DNA of 50,826 bases, from NCBI GenBank assembly GCA_013002285.1, contig JABDKJ010000020.1, positions 1 through 50,826 of the forward strand. Direction: 5' to 3'. The position numbers and the translations under genes are program-made. This document shows positions 18,317-28,080 of this stretch, in pieces. The DNA comes from Flavobacteriales bacterium. GTDB taxonomy: Bacteria; Bacteroidota; Bacteroidia; Flavobacteriales; JABDKJ01. Position 1 is the stretch's first letter, and each line of letters starts with the position of its first letter. The notes beneath the pieces are model-generated. The model was not told the DNA's origin, did no database searches, and worked only from the letters and a program-made list of their open reading frames with translations.

Positions 18317-19213
18317 TTAAGAAAAAAACAATCTCAACTTGACATAGAGTTTATGGGCCAAGGAATCTCGATACCTCGCGGGTCGAAAATACGAAAGGAA
18401 CTTGTCTGCTATCAAATAAGGCTTTGAAACTCCATACCCCAAGACTTTTAGGTTTTCTGCGAGTGCAATATTCACCCATATCCTTTTTATTGGACCTAAT
18501 CCCTTCCACTTGCCAATACTAGATTGATCAAAACCCTTACCAAACATTTGCTTAGTGTACCAAATATCATTGATATGTGCTTTATTCAAATTCTCAATTC
18601 TCTCGGGGGCCAATAGGTCAATTTCCAGATCTAAGTTTAATCTGTGGAACAGACCTTTTAGGGTTGTTTCTGGTTCACAAAGTAATTTCTCGAAAGAAAT
18701 ATTATATACCCTAGGGTCTACAGAAAACAATAAATACTTATCTATGGAATCATTCCATAATTTACATATAGAGGAAAGCCCAAACCCTGCGAATCGACCA
18801 TATGACTTATACCTCTTTTTAACGGCCAAATGGGATGCTACAACATCTCTCCCATCTCGAACCACATTAAGAAAAACGGCATTTTCGAATAACTCTAGTA
18901 GCTCAGGTAATACTTTAATATTACTGGGGGTCTTTTCAGAAACATATAATGCATCCCCATCGACTTTTTTAAAAAACGCCTCGTAAAAATCTATGAAATT
19001 GCTCTTCAAGGAAAGTTCGTCCTCAACAAATGAATCTAAAAAGCCAGTTGCAAGCTTTAGTTTCATGTCTTTGTAAATACCAATTATCTCCGATGTATAT
19101 CCAAACTCTTCTGCTCCTGAGATCAATGAATGAGATGTAAGGATCTTTTGGACCAATGTTGTACCCGACCTTCCACAACCTCCAACAAAGATATAGCGTT
19201 GCTCTTTTTTCAT
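18317..19213 (-). CDS. Sulfotransferase family protein
   Basis: Such enzymes move sulfate from PAPS to a hydroxyl or amine. The 298-residue product has the 5'-phosphosulfate loop GGCGRSGTTLVQK (residues 11-23), the SEKTPSN segment (92-98), and the 3'-phosphate site FLNVVRDGRDVVASH (114-128), all in family order. It lies between the flippase (overlap four bases) and a glycosyltransferase on one transcript, so its substrate is very probably the glycan made here. Sulfated surface glycans are common in marine bacteria. It lacks a signal peptide and membrane segment and should act in the cytoplasm. Confidence 0.9.
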   Translation of the reverse strand: MKKEQRYIFVGGCGRSGTTLVQKILTSHSLISGAEEFGYTSEIIGIYKDMKLKLATGFLDSFVEDELSLKSNFIDFYEAFFKKVDGDALYVSEKTPSNIKVLPELLELFENAVFLNVVRDGRDVVASHLAVKKRYKSYGRFAGFGLSSICKLWNDSIDKYLLFSVDPRVYNISFEKLLCEPETTLKGLFHRLNLDLEIDLLAPERIENLNKAHINDIWYTKQMFGKGFDQSSIGKWKGLGPIKRIWVNIALAENLKVLGYGVSKPYLIADKFLSYFRPARYRDSLAHKLYVKLRLFFS

Positions 19214-20658
19214 TTACCGAATTTCAGATTGTTCCTAAGTGAGATCAAAATACTTCTTATTTGACCATCGATCTTAAAAAGCAGAAAATAAACCAAGAGA
19301 ATGAAGAACGCATACAATAAAGGCAATAAAACAACGTGCTCGAAAATATTATAGACCCAAAGGTTGAGAGCTGAAATAGCAACGGATAAAATTGTGGTGA
19401 GCATCATCAAACGCATATTGAAGAATTTAAGGAATGAGATCTCAAGTGTTTTTGTTGTCGCAACCAATAATAGAAGTGAAAGTACAAAGAAGGATATAAG
19501 GCTTGCTACTACCGCACCTTCTATCCCATAAGTGCTGATCATTACAAAATTCAATATAATATTCAGTGAAAAAACCAATAGATCAAAGATAAAGATGAGT
19601 TTGGTTTTTGATGCTGCGATAAGTATGTCGCGATAGTCATTTATCCTAATGAATAGTACAACATTGTATAATATAAAAATAATGATACTCGCGTAGTATT
19701 TCATGCCCAGATAAAAAGTCAATATGGGGTATGCAAAGATCAAAATAAATATCAGCGTTGGATAAATAGCCAGAACAGAACTCGATATGGCTTTCCTTTT
19801 CAACCTAATGATCTCTACCAGATCGTTCTTCTTATACAATTTGGTAATTGTTGGGAGTGTGATCGTAATTACACTTGAAAAAACCATCATAAGGAAAGGA
19901 ATTTCAATAGCGCCCATTCTGTAAATAGCATAATCCTCTGGATCTAACATGACACTCACCATGAGGCCATCAGTCCTCTTTATCAAGGTTCCTAATACCA
20001 TGGTCATTCCAAGAGTATATCCATATCTCAAGAATTGAGACATAATTGGTTTGTTGAACTTGCCGCTTAAGAATTTGACAGGGAACCCTTTGATGTATAT
20101 CACCAAAACTGCAAAATGAATGACCAATAAAAACCAAAAGATCAATTCCAGAGAATTGAAAAATTGGACAGCACAAATTATAGCCATCACTTTGAATATG
20201 TTGAAACACAATTGTATCAATAGCGCGTGCTTTACCCTATTGAAGAAAAACAGAACATAGTTAAAAGTAGAACTCAATAACATTGGAAGTGCGCAAAAGG
20301 AATATATCAGAAGATTCCCCTCGATCTCCTTATTGTCAAAGCCTGTGGAAATGTATGACGTACCGAAAAAGAGGAAGACTACTAAAATGAACGAAAGTCC
20401 AATACTTAAAAGAACACTATTGAAGATTACGTCTTTCTTATTGTAATCCTTTGAATTTGATAATAGAACATACAAATACTGGTTGCTTGAAACACTAATA
20501 AGGATCACCGCCAGTTCAACGATCAAAAGCACTTGTCCATAGGTAGCGTACTCAGCATAGTCCAAGGCTCTAGCCATATATGGCAAGAATAAAATATTCA
20601 CCAGTGCATTGACACCCCTGCCCAAGGTTAAGAGTATCACACTTTTTGACCTATTCAT
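19210..20658 (-). CDS. Wzx-type oligosaccharide flippase
   Basis: The 482-residue protein has about 12 to 14 membrane helices throughout and starts RSKSVILLTLGRGVNALVN, the usual opening of polysaccharide-biosynthesis (MATE/MOP superfamily) flippases. It would move lipid-linked repeat units across the inner membrane. It is the first gene of a minus-strand run of six: flippase, sulfotransferase, two glycosyltransferases, GT2 and methyltransferase. Its ATG is clear; upstream is a 112-base divergent region shared with the FkbM gene. Confidence 0.9.
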   Translation of the reverse strand: MNRSKSVILLTLGRGVNALVNILFLPYMARALDYAEYATYGQVLLIVELAVILISVSSNQYLYVLLSNSKDYNKKDVIFNSVLLSIGLSFILVVFLFFGTSYISTGFDNKEIEGNLLIYSFCALPMLLSSTFNYVLFFFNRVKHALLIQLCFNIFKVMAIICAVQFFNSLELIFWFLLVIHFAVLVIYIKGFPVKFLSGKFNKPIMSQFLRYGYTLGMTMVLGTLIKRTDGLMVSVMLDPEDYAIYRMGAIEIPFLMMVFSSVITITLPTITKLYKKNDLVEIIRLKRKAISSSVLAIYPTLIFILIFAYPILTFYLGMKYYASIIIFILYNVVLFIRINDYRDILIAASKTKLIFIFDLLVFSLNIILNFVMISTYGIEGAVVASLISFFVLSLLLLVATTKTLEISFLKFFNMRLMMLTTILSVAISALNLWVYNIFEHVVLLPLLYAFFILLVYFLLFKIDGQIRSILISLRNNLKFGK

Positions 20659-20770
20659 TTATTAAATGCTAATTCTAAAGAAAGTCTGATCGTATAAATC
20701 AAAGACAAATTAATGGACTTAATGTAATCATTGCAAGTACATTTTTTCGATCACATTACCCAACTTATAG

Positions 20771-21733
20771 ATGTACACACCTAAAAAAACCAAAACTTAC
20801 TTAAAATCATTACTTTCCGAGCCTAAAACAATGCTAAAACTCTTTAGGCAAAATAGGTTAATAAATTCTCTGATAAGGCGATGGATAAGTTTTTCAAGAC
20901 GTTTTTTTGATAGCCTAAGTAAGAAATGGAGGATATCGGGTGTCGTTGATATAAACGTCTCTGGGTCTACATTCAAGATGTTCTCAAAATGTGACGATGG
21001 CATAGTCAATCTTTTATATTATGGTCAGGATTATGTGGAAAAAGATGACCTCAACGTTTTCCTTTCCTTGGTAAAGAATGACTTTGTTGTATTTGATGTT
21101 GGCGCGAATACTGGCTTATACAGCCTCGCTGTTAAAGCTAAGGACCCAAGTGCGACTGTGTATGCTTTCGAACCCCATCCCATCAATTTGGAAAGATTAG
21201 ATCGCAATGTTCAGTTAAATGACCTCAAAGGCATTAGTACTGTTGGCATGGCTGTAGGTGCCCTGAATAAGGTAATAAACTTCACCATCCCCAGCAACGA
21301 TCAGATCTCAGACACCTCTTCTGCCATTGATGAATTCAGTAAAAATAGCTACCGTGGAGAAATCAAATGGAAGCAAATTCAGGTTAAGCAAACAACGCTA
21401 GATGATTTTTTGATAGAGAGATCAATTGATCTTGTAAATCTGATCAAGATAGATGTGGAAGGATATGAATTAAGTGTTTTTGATGGGGCAAAGAAAACAA
21501 TAGAAAGCTCTAAACCATTCATTTTAGTTGAATCATTCCTAGATAAGGAAAAACGTACTTATTTTTCGAAATTCATTTCTGACTTTGATTATGAAGTATT
21601 CTTTATACATAATAAAGGAATAGTCAGAGGAGACATTTCCAGGAGTGATTTTCCAGGTTTGAATTTTTTACTTGTCCCTAAAACTGGGCTTTCCCACTTT
21701 ATTCCATTAGCTGATCTAGAAAAGATCACATGA
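20771..21733 (+). CDS. FkbM-family methyltransferase (copy 1)
   Basis: The 320-residue product has a basic N-terminal region (about 1-60), then the FkbM SAM fold: FDVGANTGLYSL (motif I), YAFEPHPINLERLDRN (motif II region), and LIKIDVEGYELSVFDGA, the typical FkbM signature. It is an O-methyltransferase family; in glycan loci members methylate sugar hydroxyls. It is followed after 9 bases by a second FkbM gene in the same direction, and is divergent from the flippase. Confidence 0.92.
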   Translation: MYTPKKTKTYLKSLLSEPKTMLKLFRQNRLINSLIRRWISFSRRFFDSLSKKWRISGVVDINVSGSTFKMFSKCDDGIVNLLYYGQDYVEKDDLNVFLSLVKNDFVVFDVGANTGLYSLAVKAKDPSATVYAFEPHPINLERLDRNVQLNDLKGISTVGMAVGALNKVINFTIPSNDQISDTSSAIDEFSKNSYRGEIKWKQIQVKQTTLDDFLIERSIDLVNLIKIDVEGYELSVFDGAKKTIESSKPFILVESFLDKEKRTYFSKFISDFDYEVFFIHNKGIVRGDISRSDFPGLNFLLVPKTGLSHFIPLADLEKIT

Positions 21734-21742
21734 ACATTTGAA

Positions 21743-22645
21743 ATGAAAACCATTCTAAAAAAAATATATAAAAGCCTGCCCTTCAAAAAGGAAATTTATT
21801 CCTTGATCAGATCTATTTATAGCCCTCCAAATTCTATTTACAAACATTTACATTTTAACGGGCCTTTTCTTGTAAATATCGATGACACAAGAGCCTTTAA
21901 AATGACCCACTTCGGATTTTATATAGAAAACGAAATATTTTGGAATGGCTTATATAATGGATGGGAAAAGTTTTCCTTAAAAATATGGTCAGAGATGTGT
22001 GAAGGATCTGAAGTGATCCTAGATATTGGTGCAAATACGGGCATTTATGCTTTAATTGGAAAAACCATTAGTCCAGGATCAAAAGTGTTGGCCTTGGAAC
22101 CTGTTCAGAGAGTTTTTGATAGGTTAGTAGCGAATGTGGAACTGAATAGAATGGATATTGTTTGTTTGAAAAAAGCTGCTTCAAATTTTATCGGAACAGC
22201 AGAGATATTTGACAAAGATTCCGACCACACATACTCTGTTACTGTTAACAAAGACCTTAGTGAAGACCCAGAGAATTCAATTAAGACTACTATTGAAACT
22301 ACAACTTTAGACCATTTGATAGAAGAATATTCCCTAACCAAGATAGACATCATCAAAATTGATGTTGAAACTCACGAGGCAGAAGTACTTGAAGGCTTTG
22401 CCAATTTCATCTCACTATTCCAACCAGATATGCTTATAGAAATATTAAATGACGAAGTAGCCGAGAATATTGAATCCCAGATCTCCCAAATGAATTATTT
22501 GTACTTTAATATAGACGAAAAAAAAGGGGTCAGACAGGTAGCTTCATTAAGTAAAAGTGATCATTTCAATTTCTTGATCTGTAAACCAAGTTCAGTAAAG
22601 TCCATACTTAGTCTTTCTCATTTAGAAATATCTTTATCTAAGTAA
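21743..22645 (+). CDS. FkbM-family methyltransferase (copy 2)
   Basis: The 300-residue product has LDIGANTGIYALIG (motif I), ALEPVQRVFDRLVANVELN and IIKIDVETHEAEVLEGF, the last matching the FkbM signature. It resembles the preceding gene in layout but the sequences are well diverged, so the two probably methylate different positions or sugars. Its last 28 bases overlap the end of the convergent asnB gene. Confidence 0.92.
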   Translation: MKTILKKIYKSLPFKKEIYSLIRSIYSPPNSIYKHLHFNGPFLVNIDDTRAFKMTHFGFYIENEIFWNGLYNGWEKFSLKIWSEMCEGSEVILDIGANTGIYALIGKTISPGSKVLALEPVQRVFDRLVANVELNRMDIVCLKKAASNFIGTAEIFDKDSDHTYSVTVNKDLSEDPENSIKTTIETTTLDHLIEEYSLTKIDIIKIDVETHEAEVLEGFANFISLFQPDMLIEILNDEVAENIESQISQMNYLYFNIDEKKGVRQVASLSKSDHFNFLICKPSSVKSILSLSHLEISLSK

Positions 22646-24447
22646 AGCCCTAGCATTAAATATTTCCATTCCGATCCGGGGAATGGTTTTGTAATGATCC
22701 TATCACCTATCAATTTTTGTACATAGTGATGAATAAGGTCCTTGAAATAGTCATCTTCCAGCCATGATCTATGTGGTGGTTCGAAACCAATTTTCTGTCT
22801 ATCCCATATTATTGATCTCGGTAATTTTTGATCCATTGAATTTCGTAGTATGAATTTGGTCCAACCATCTCGGATCAAAAGATCATTTGGCAAAGAGAAA
22901 ATAAATTCAACCAATTTGTGGCTTAAAAAAGGTAGACGTACTTCAACAGAATGAGCCATTGAATTACGATCTGCATAGCGAAGCAGCTCTGCCAGGTCTT
23001 TATGCACCAAAGAATAATACAATCCTTCTTTTAGTGTTCTTGGCACATGAGATGCCGGTTTATTCTTCTTGAATTCTCTAACGATATCTGGATCCAGACC
23101 TCCGAATTTCTTGCTAGAAGCAGGTAGAATCGATCTAAATACAGAACTGAATTCTTTATATGCTCGAGGAAATTTGTTTTGCAACTTAGGTACTAATCCA
23201 GCATTGCTAAATTGAAAGTATTCCTTAAAACACTTTAACTCTTTTGAGTATTTTGATCTGTCTGATCTTTTCAACTCATTTAAGTAGGTCTCGTAGTATT
23301 TCTGATATCCACCCAAAGACTCATCTGCCCCTTGTCCATCCAGAAGTACTTTTACCGAATTGTTTTTTGCCAATTCCATCACTTCAAATTGAGCAGAAAT
23401 GCTAAAACTTCCGAAAGGTTCATCTTGATGATAAACCAAAGACATAAAATTGTCTATAGTCGAATTGATATCAGGTTCTACGAAGTGCCCTTTTATTGAC
23501 GGATAGGAACGATGCAGCTCTTTGATCTTTGCACTTTCATCTTTTTCAAATCCCGGAAAGATCGCAGAGAAAGTAAGTTGGTCTTCCGACCCCTTTTCAC
23601 TTTGGATATATGAAACTATACTTGACGAATCCAATCCACCCGAAAGGCTAGACCCAACTGCAACATCACTCCTCAATCTTATGCCAACGGAATGCTCGAA
23701 GATCTCTTGAAATTCCGAGACAGCATCTTTTAGTTCTATTGGCCTTGGCTCGCCTTCGAGATCGAGATCCCAGTAGCGAAAAGAATCTACAGAACCATCC
23801 ATTGAAATGACCATGGCATGCGCAGGCAAAAGACTCGTTACATTCTTGTAAAAGGTTTTTTCTGGTCTATGAACATCGCGTATACTGCCAAAAACAAAGT
23901 AATTGTACATGATGTCATTATCTGCTTCTCTTGGAATGCCTGCAGCCCAAAAAGCTTTCATTTCAGAGGCAAAATAAAACTTGTTCTCTGAATATGTGTA
24001 ATAAAAGGGCTTTTCGCCAAACCTGTCTCTTGCGCAAAAAAGTTCAGACTTGAGGTTATCCCAAATTGCAAAAGCAAACATTCCATCTAAATGGGTCAAA
24101 CAACTTCTACCTTTTTGATCATAAAGAGCAAGTAAAACTTCAGTGTCTGACCCACTTTTGAACGTGTAGCCATCAGAGATCAGTTCTTTCTTTAATTCAA
24201 TGTAATTATAGATCTCACCGTTATAGGTGATGCTATACCTTTCATTTCTGTAGGTTAAAGGTTGTTTTGCTTTCTGACTAAGATCGATAATTGATAATCG
24301 CCTGTGACCTAGGATAACACTTTCATTCTTATTTGACCAGATCCCTTGACCATCTGGACCTCGATGCTCTAAAGCCGCATTCATCAATTGCAACTGACTC
24401 AAGTCGGATCGACCAGCAAAAGAAACTATACCACAAATTCCACACAT
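22618..24447 (-). CDS. asnB: Asparagine synthase (glutamine-hydrolysing)-type amidotransferase
   Basis: The 609-residue product has the class II glutamine amidotransferase domain with nucleophile Cys2 (MCGICGI), then LEHRGPDG and GHRRLSIIDLS. The ATP-dependent synthetase domain has the PP-loop SLSGGLDSSS (about residues 268-277) and the GQGADESLGGY motif. AsnB makes asparagine, but paralogues in O-antigen and capsule loci amidate uronic-acid carboxyls. Here it sits at the edge of the glycan locus, so the second role is at least as likely. Length and motifs are intact. Confidence 0.92.
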   Translation of the reverse strand: MCGICGIVSFAGRSDLSQLQLMNAALEHRGPDGQGIWSNKNESVILGHRRLSIIDLSQKAKQPLTYRNERYSITYNGEIYNYIELKKELISDGYTFKSGSDTEVLLALYDQKGRSCLTHLDGMFAFAIWDNLKSELFCARDRFGEKPFYYTYSENKFYFASEMKAFWAAGIPREADNDIMYNYFVFGSIRDVHRPEKTFYKNVTSLLPAHAMVISMDGSVDSFRYWDLDLEGEPRPIELKDAVSEFQEIFEHSVGIRLRSDVAVGSSLSGGLDSSSIVSYIQSEKGSEDQLTFSAIFPGFEKDESAKIKELHRSYPSIKGHFVEPDINSTIDNFMSLVYHQDEPFGSFSISAQFEVMELAKNNSVKVLLDGQGADESLGGYQKYYETYLNELKRSDRSKYSKELKCFKEYFQFSNAGLVPKLQNKFPRAYKEFSSVFRSILPASSKKFGGLDPDIVREFKKNKPASHVPRTLKEGLYYSLVHKDLAELLRYADRNSMAHSVEVRLPFLSHKLVEFIFSLPNDLLIRDGWTKFILRNSMDQKLPRSIIWDRQKIGFEPPHRSWLEDDYFKDLIHHYVQKLIGDRIITKPFPGSEWKYLMLGLYLDKDISK

Positions 24448-24601
24448 AAAAAATAATGTCTTTACTACAGCCTTGCAGTTTATGCCAATTGATCAATAGA
24501 ATATTCTCATCAAGTTAAAAGTACTATAATTCCACAATGATCAATTCAAAAAAAACCTAATTGTTATCAATGATGAATTTATTGCATTTACCTTTATAAG
24601 A

Positions 24602-27600
24602 ATGATCCGTACGAATTTAGCCCTTCGATCACTCTTATGTCTCATTGGAGCTTTGGCAATTTTTGCTAAAACTGGAGTAAGTCAAAATTTCGAATTAGTT
24701 TCTCCATTAGATAGTATTGTTACTTCTGAACCTGAAGTGAATTGTATTTGGAATTCGCTCGATGGATCGGACTCATATCGATTTCAAGTATCCCAAGATC
24801 CTGATTTTAATACGATCACCCTTGATTCATTAACGGATCAAACTAGTACGCTTTTGGCTCTTCAATCGAATTCTGCCATGTATTGGAGAGTTATAAGGGT
24901 TGAAAGCGGGATAGAGATAGATACTACATTTACTAGATCTATTTATCAGATCGACCTCAATTCATTGAGTAATGTTTTCTTCCATTTCAATGCAGATTCA
25001 GGGGTCTCAGTAGTTTCTAATTCTGTTGACCTATGGGAAGATGAAGTTAATGGGCTTCAGATCCAACAATCAGATCCCGATAAGCGCCCATTATTTTTAC
25101 CGAATGAAACTTCATTGAATGACCACAATGCATTGTCTTTTGATGGTGACAATGACTACATATTCTCCAGCGACTTCGATCTTTTGCAGCCTTGTAACTA
25201 TTTCCTGATATTTAAGGAAGGACAACTCGGGGGAAATTATATGGATGGGAGTAATGGATTTGTCAAACATTTATTACGATATCAAGGATTAAAATATGGC
25301 TTCACTTCTGGTTCCGGAAGTGTAAAAACTACAACTGATATTGATACTGCTTTATATGCTATTGTAAACATTGAAGTGGAAAGCAGTATTTCAACTATTT
25401 TTCTAAATGGGATAAATGAAAACACCAATGGGACTGGGAACAGAAGTTCTGAAGGTCTTACTCTTGGGGCTTTTGGAACAGGTACGGGTAATATGAAAAT
25501 GATACTTCCTGAGATAATAGCATTTGATACGGTCATTACAGATTCATTGAGAAACAAAGTGACTGACTATCTGTTTAATAAATATTCTCCTCCCGTGGAT
25601 CTTGGCCCCGACATATACTCTTCAGATTTTTGTCCTAAAACTATTGACCCAGGAAAGAGATTTAGATCATATGCCTGGTCAGATGGTAGTGATGCTGACA
25701 CTCTGATCGCTGAAGAGAGCGGAATTTACCACATCACGGTAACGGATATTTTTGGTCGGATCTCTTCTGATACGATCTATGTTAAATTTCCTGTTATTGA
25801 TCAGATAGATCCTGATACGATATGTGAAGGGCAATCGTTGATATGGTATAGTGGTCTGAATAATTCGGATTTCGATTTCATCTGGAATGACCTTAGTACC
25901 GATAGTTTACTTACTATTTCAGAAGAAGACAATTATTGGTTAGAAGTAACAGACAATACGGGCTGTACCAATGTCAGTGATACAATTTTCATTGGCATAG
26001 ATGAATTTGGTAGCTCAGCGTCCCTTGGTCCAGACCTCGACCTTTGCGCTGGAAATTCATTAGAGCTGGTTTCTGGAGCTAGCGAAGCCACAGAATATCT
26101 GTGGATGGATACAGATGACGGACCGACATTTGAAGTGCTTTCTTCCGGGACGTATTGGGTAGAGGCTCAAAATGCATTGGGTTGCATCGCTCAAGACACG
26201 ATAGATGTTAATATCATAGGACAAGCTCCCATAGCCAATTTTAGCGCTTCAGAATTTTGTTTTGGAGACGATGTAGAGTTTACGGACCTTTCTGTTCCGC
26301 CAGGTGGCGAATCGATAGGATCTTGGTCTTGGGATTTTGGAGATACAAATACTTCTATGACACCAGAACCAATACATGCATACGATTCGGTTGCGACCTA
26401 TGTGGTCTCTTTGACGGTGGAAACAGTTGCTGGCTGTTCTGATGACATCACGATCCCTGTTGTGATAAACCCTGTTCCTGAAGCAAATTTCAATATCAGC
26501 AATCTTTGTGCAGAGCAAGATGCATTTTTCTCAGATAACTCTACCATCTCATCTGGAAGTATAACTGCGTGGTCTTGGGATTTTGGTGACACTGGTGGAG
26601 CCAGTGGAGAAGAAGTGACACATTCATATGAAGAAGCAGGAACATATACGGTCAACTACACCATAACCACAGATGCCTCGTGCACAAATTCAATTTCGCA
26701 AGAGATCAATATTAATCCAAGCCCAGTTTCTGAATTTGAAGTAACTGAGACTTGTTTTGGACAGCCCACTGTTTTCTCTCAGAATGTTGACACAATTGCG
26801 AGCGGCCCGATACAAAACTACACCTGGGATTTTGGCAATGGATTCAGCTCAAATTTTCCCACTACTTCACAAACTTATTTTGTGCCTGGTAATTATAACG
26901 TCACCCTAAGTGTGACATCTTTCTTTGGATGCGCAGATGACTCTACACAAAACATCAGTATCAATGACTTTCCAGAAGTGGGATTTGAGAATATGATCGC
27001 ATGTATTGGTGAACAAACATTGTTCATGGACACGAGCATAATGTTCATGAATGACTCCTTGATAGAATGGAATTGGAATTTTGGGAACCTTGGCGTTTCT
27101 TCAGAACAGAATGCAGTTCATACTTTTAACGAAACTGGAAATTTCATCGTCTCTCTTGATGTTACGAGTCAGGCCGGGTGTACCGCGAGTACTCAAACAA
27201 CAATAACTGTGTTCGAAGACCCAAACCCAGAGTTTTCTTTTGAACCAAGCATTGGTTTGCCCCCTTTGGATGTGACCTTCGAGAATCTTACCCCAGATGC
27301 TATCCAATACAATTGGATCTTTGGAGATGGAGGCACATCAACAGATATCGCACCGGAATACACCTATCTCGATACTGGTATTTTCACAATACAATTATTG
27401 GCTACAAACCAAAATGGTTGCAGCGAAGTAATATCTAAGAGCATTCTGGTAATTGAACCGATCTTCGAATTAGCACTTTCAGATCTTCAATGCGAGATCA
27501 TTGACAATAGGCTTGTAGCTGAAGCATTCATACAAAACTTTGGCAACCATGATATTACAAGCATGAACTTAAGCCTAAATATTGGAAATGGCGCTCGTAT

Positions 27601-28039
27601 CTCTGAACAATGGACAGGTTCATTAAAGCCTGGAGAAAACACATTCTATCAATTTGTCGGTCACCCAGAGATAGACCAAACTTTAAACCATTCATATTTC
27701 TGCTCTACGGTATCGGATCCAAATGGAAACAACAAAGAATTGAGTGATGGGAATAATACCATGTGTAAATCACTAGATGACACAAGCCTTCAACTATTCC
27801 CTCCATTCCCCAACCCTAATGAAGGCATACTCTATTTCAATTTTATTATGCCAATTAATGAAGTTGCGTCAATTCAAATTTTTGATGCTATTGGTCGATC
27901 TGTTTTGAGCAAAGAGATAAACGCTGAAAAAGGTATCAATACAGAAGTTCTTTATATCCCAGAGATCGAGGCAGGTAGTTACATATTGAGGGTATCATTT
28001 TCAAATAACGAACAGTCCCAATTATTCTTTGTGAAATAG
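24602..28039 (+). CDS. Large secreted PKD-repeat protein with T9SS sorting domain
   Basis: The 1145-residue product has a signal peptide (about 1-28), a fibronectin-like stretch (30-115), a LamG/concanavalin-like domain (about 135-335) and two or three short Ig-like modules with the GPDL...C...Y.W pattern. Five PKD domains follow (about 542-953), each with a W.WDFGD-like core. The C-terminal T9SS type A sorting domain (about 1060-1145) has FPPFPNPNEG and ends in LFFVK. Known T9SS cargo are exported across the outer membrane and anchored or released there. The protein probably acts as an adhesin or binds polymer at the cell surface; no catalytic domain is seen. Confidence 0.9.
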   Translation: MIRTNLALRSLLCLIGALAIFAKTGVSQNFELVSPLDSIVTSEPEVNCIWNSLDGSDSYRFQVSQDPDFNTITLDSLTDQTSTLLALQSNSAMYWRVIRVESGIEIDTTFTRSIYQIDLNSLSNVFFHFNADSGVSVVSNSVDLWEDEVNGLQIQQSDPDKRPLFLPNETSLNDHNALSFDGDNDYIFSSDFDLLQPCNYFLIFKEGQLGGNYMDGSNGFVKHLLRYQGLKYGFTSGSGSVKTTTDIDTALYAIVNIEVESSISTIFLNGINENTNGTGNRSSEGLTLGAFGTGTGNMKMILPEIIAFDTVITDSLRNKVTDYLFNKYSPPVDLGPDIYSSDFCPKTIDPGKRFRSYAWSDGSDADTLIAEESGIYHITVTDIFGRISSDTIYVKFPVIDQIDPDTICEGQSLIWYSGLNNSDFDFIWNDLSTDSLLTISEEDNYWLEVTDNTGCTNVSDTIFIGIDEFGSSASLGPDLDLCAGNSLELVSGASEATEYLWMDTDDGPTFEVLSSGTYWVEAQNALGCIAQDTIDVNIIGQAPIANFSASEFCFGDDVEFTDLSVPPGGESIGSWSWDFGDTNTSMTPEPIHAYDSVATYVVSLTVETVAGCSDDITIPVVINPVPEANFNISNLCAEQDAFFSDNSTISSGSITAWSWDFGDTGGASGEEVTHSYEEAGTYTVNYTITTDASCTNSISQEININPSPVSEFEVTETCFGQPTVFSQNVDTIASGPIQNYTWDFGNGFSSNFPTTSQTYFVPGNYNVTLSVTSFFGCADDSTQNISINDFPEVGFENMIACIGEQTLFMDTSIMFMNDSLIEWNWNFGNLGVSSEQNAVHTFNETGNFIVSLDVTSQAGCTASTQTTITVFEDPNPEFSFEPSIGLPPLDVTFENLTPDAIQYNWIFGDGGTSTDIAPEYTYLDTGIFTIQLLATNQNGCSEVISKSILVIEPIFELALSDLQCEIIDNRLVAEAFIQNFGNHDITSMNLSLNIGNGARISEQWTGSLKPGENTFYQFVGHPEIDQTLNHSYFCSTVSDPNGNNKELSDGNNTMCKSLDDTSLQLFPPFPNPNEGILYFNFIMPINEVASIQIFDAIGRSVLSKEINAEKGINTEVLYIPEIEAGSYILRVSFSNNEQSQLFFVK
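26225..27460 (+). repeat. Five tandem PKD-domain coding repeats
   Basis: Five units of about 245 bases each encode A.FS....C.G....F.D, then W.WDFGD, then a Y...G.Y.V..... pattern. The first four units keep a cysteine early in the domain (CFG, CAE, CFG, CIG). The cores diverge from WSWDFGD through YTWDFGN and WNWNFGN to YNWIFGD. The DNA copies around 26320 and 26570 are nearly the same, which suggests fairly recent duplication. Confidence 0.85.
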
Positions 28040-28080
28040 GATCGATCTTTTATTTTTTCAAATGATGAAGCAATCTAAGA

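Noticed and set aside
18555..18986. A 143-residue plus-strand frame inside the sulfotransferase gene
   Set aside because: It is antisense to the conserved PAPS-binding motifs, and the product looks random.
7276..24447. Defence island, prophage or integrative element
   Set aside because: No integrase, transposase, restriction, toxin or phage gene was found; all genes fit surface-glycan synthesis.
26225..27460. CRISPR-like or DNA satellite repeat
   Set aside because: The periodicity of about 245 bases comes from PKD protein domains in one open frame, with no spacer/repeat structure.
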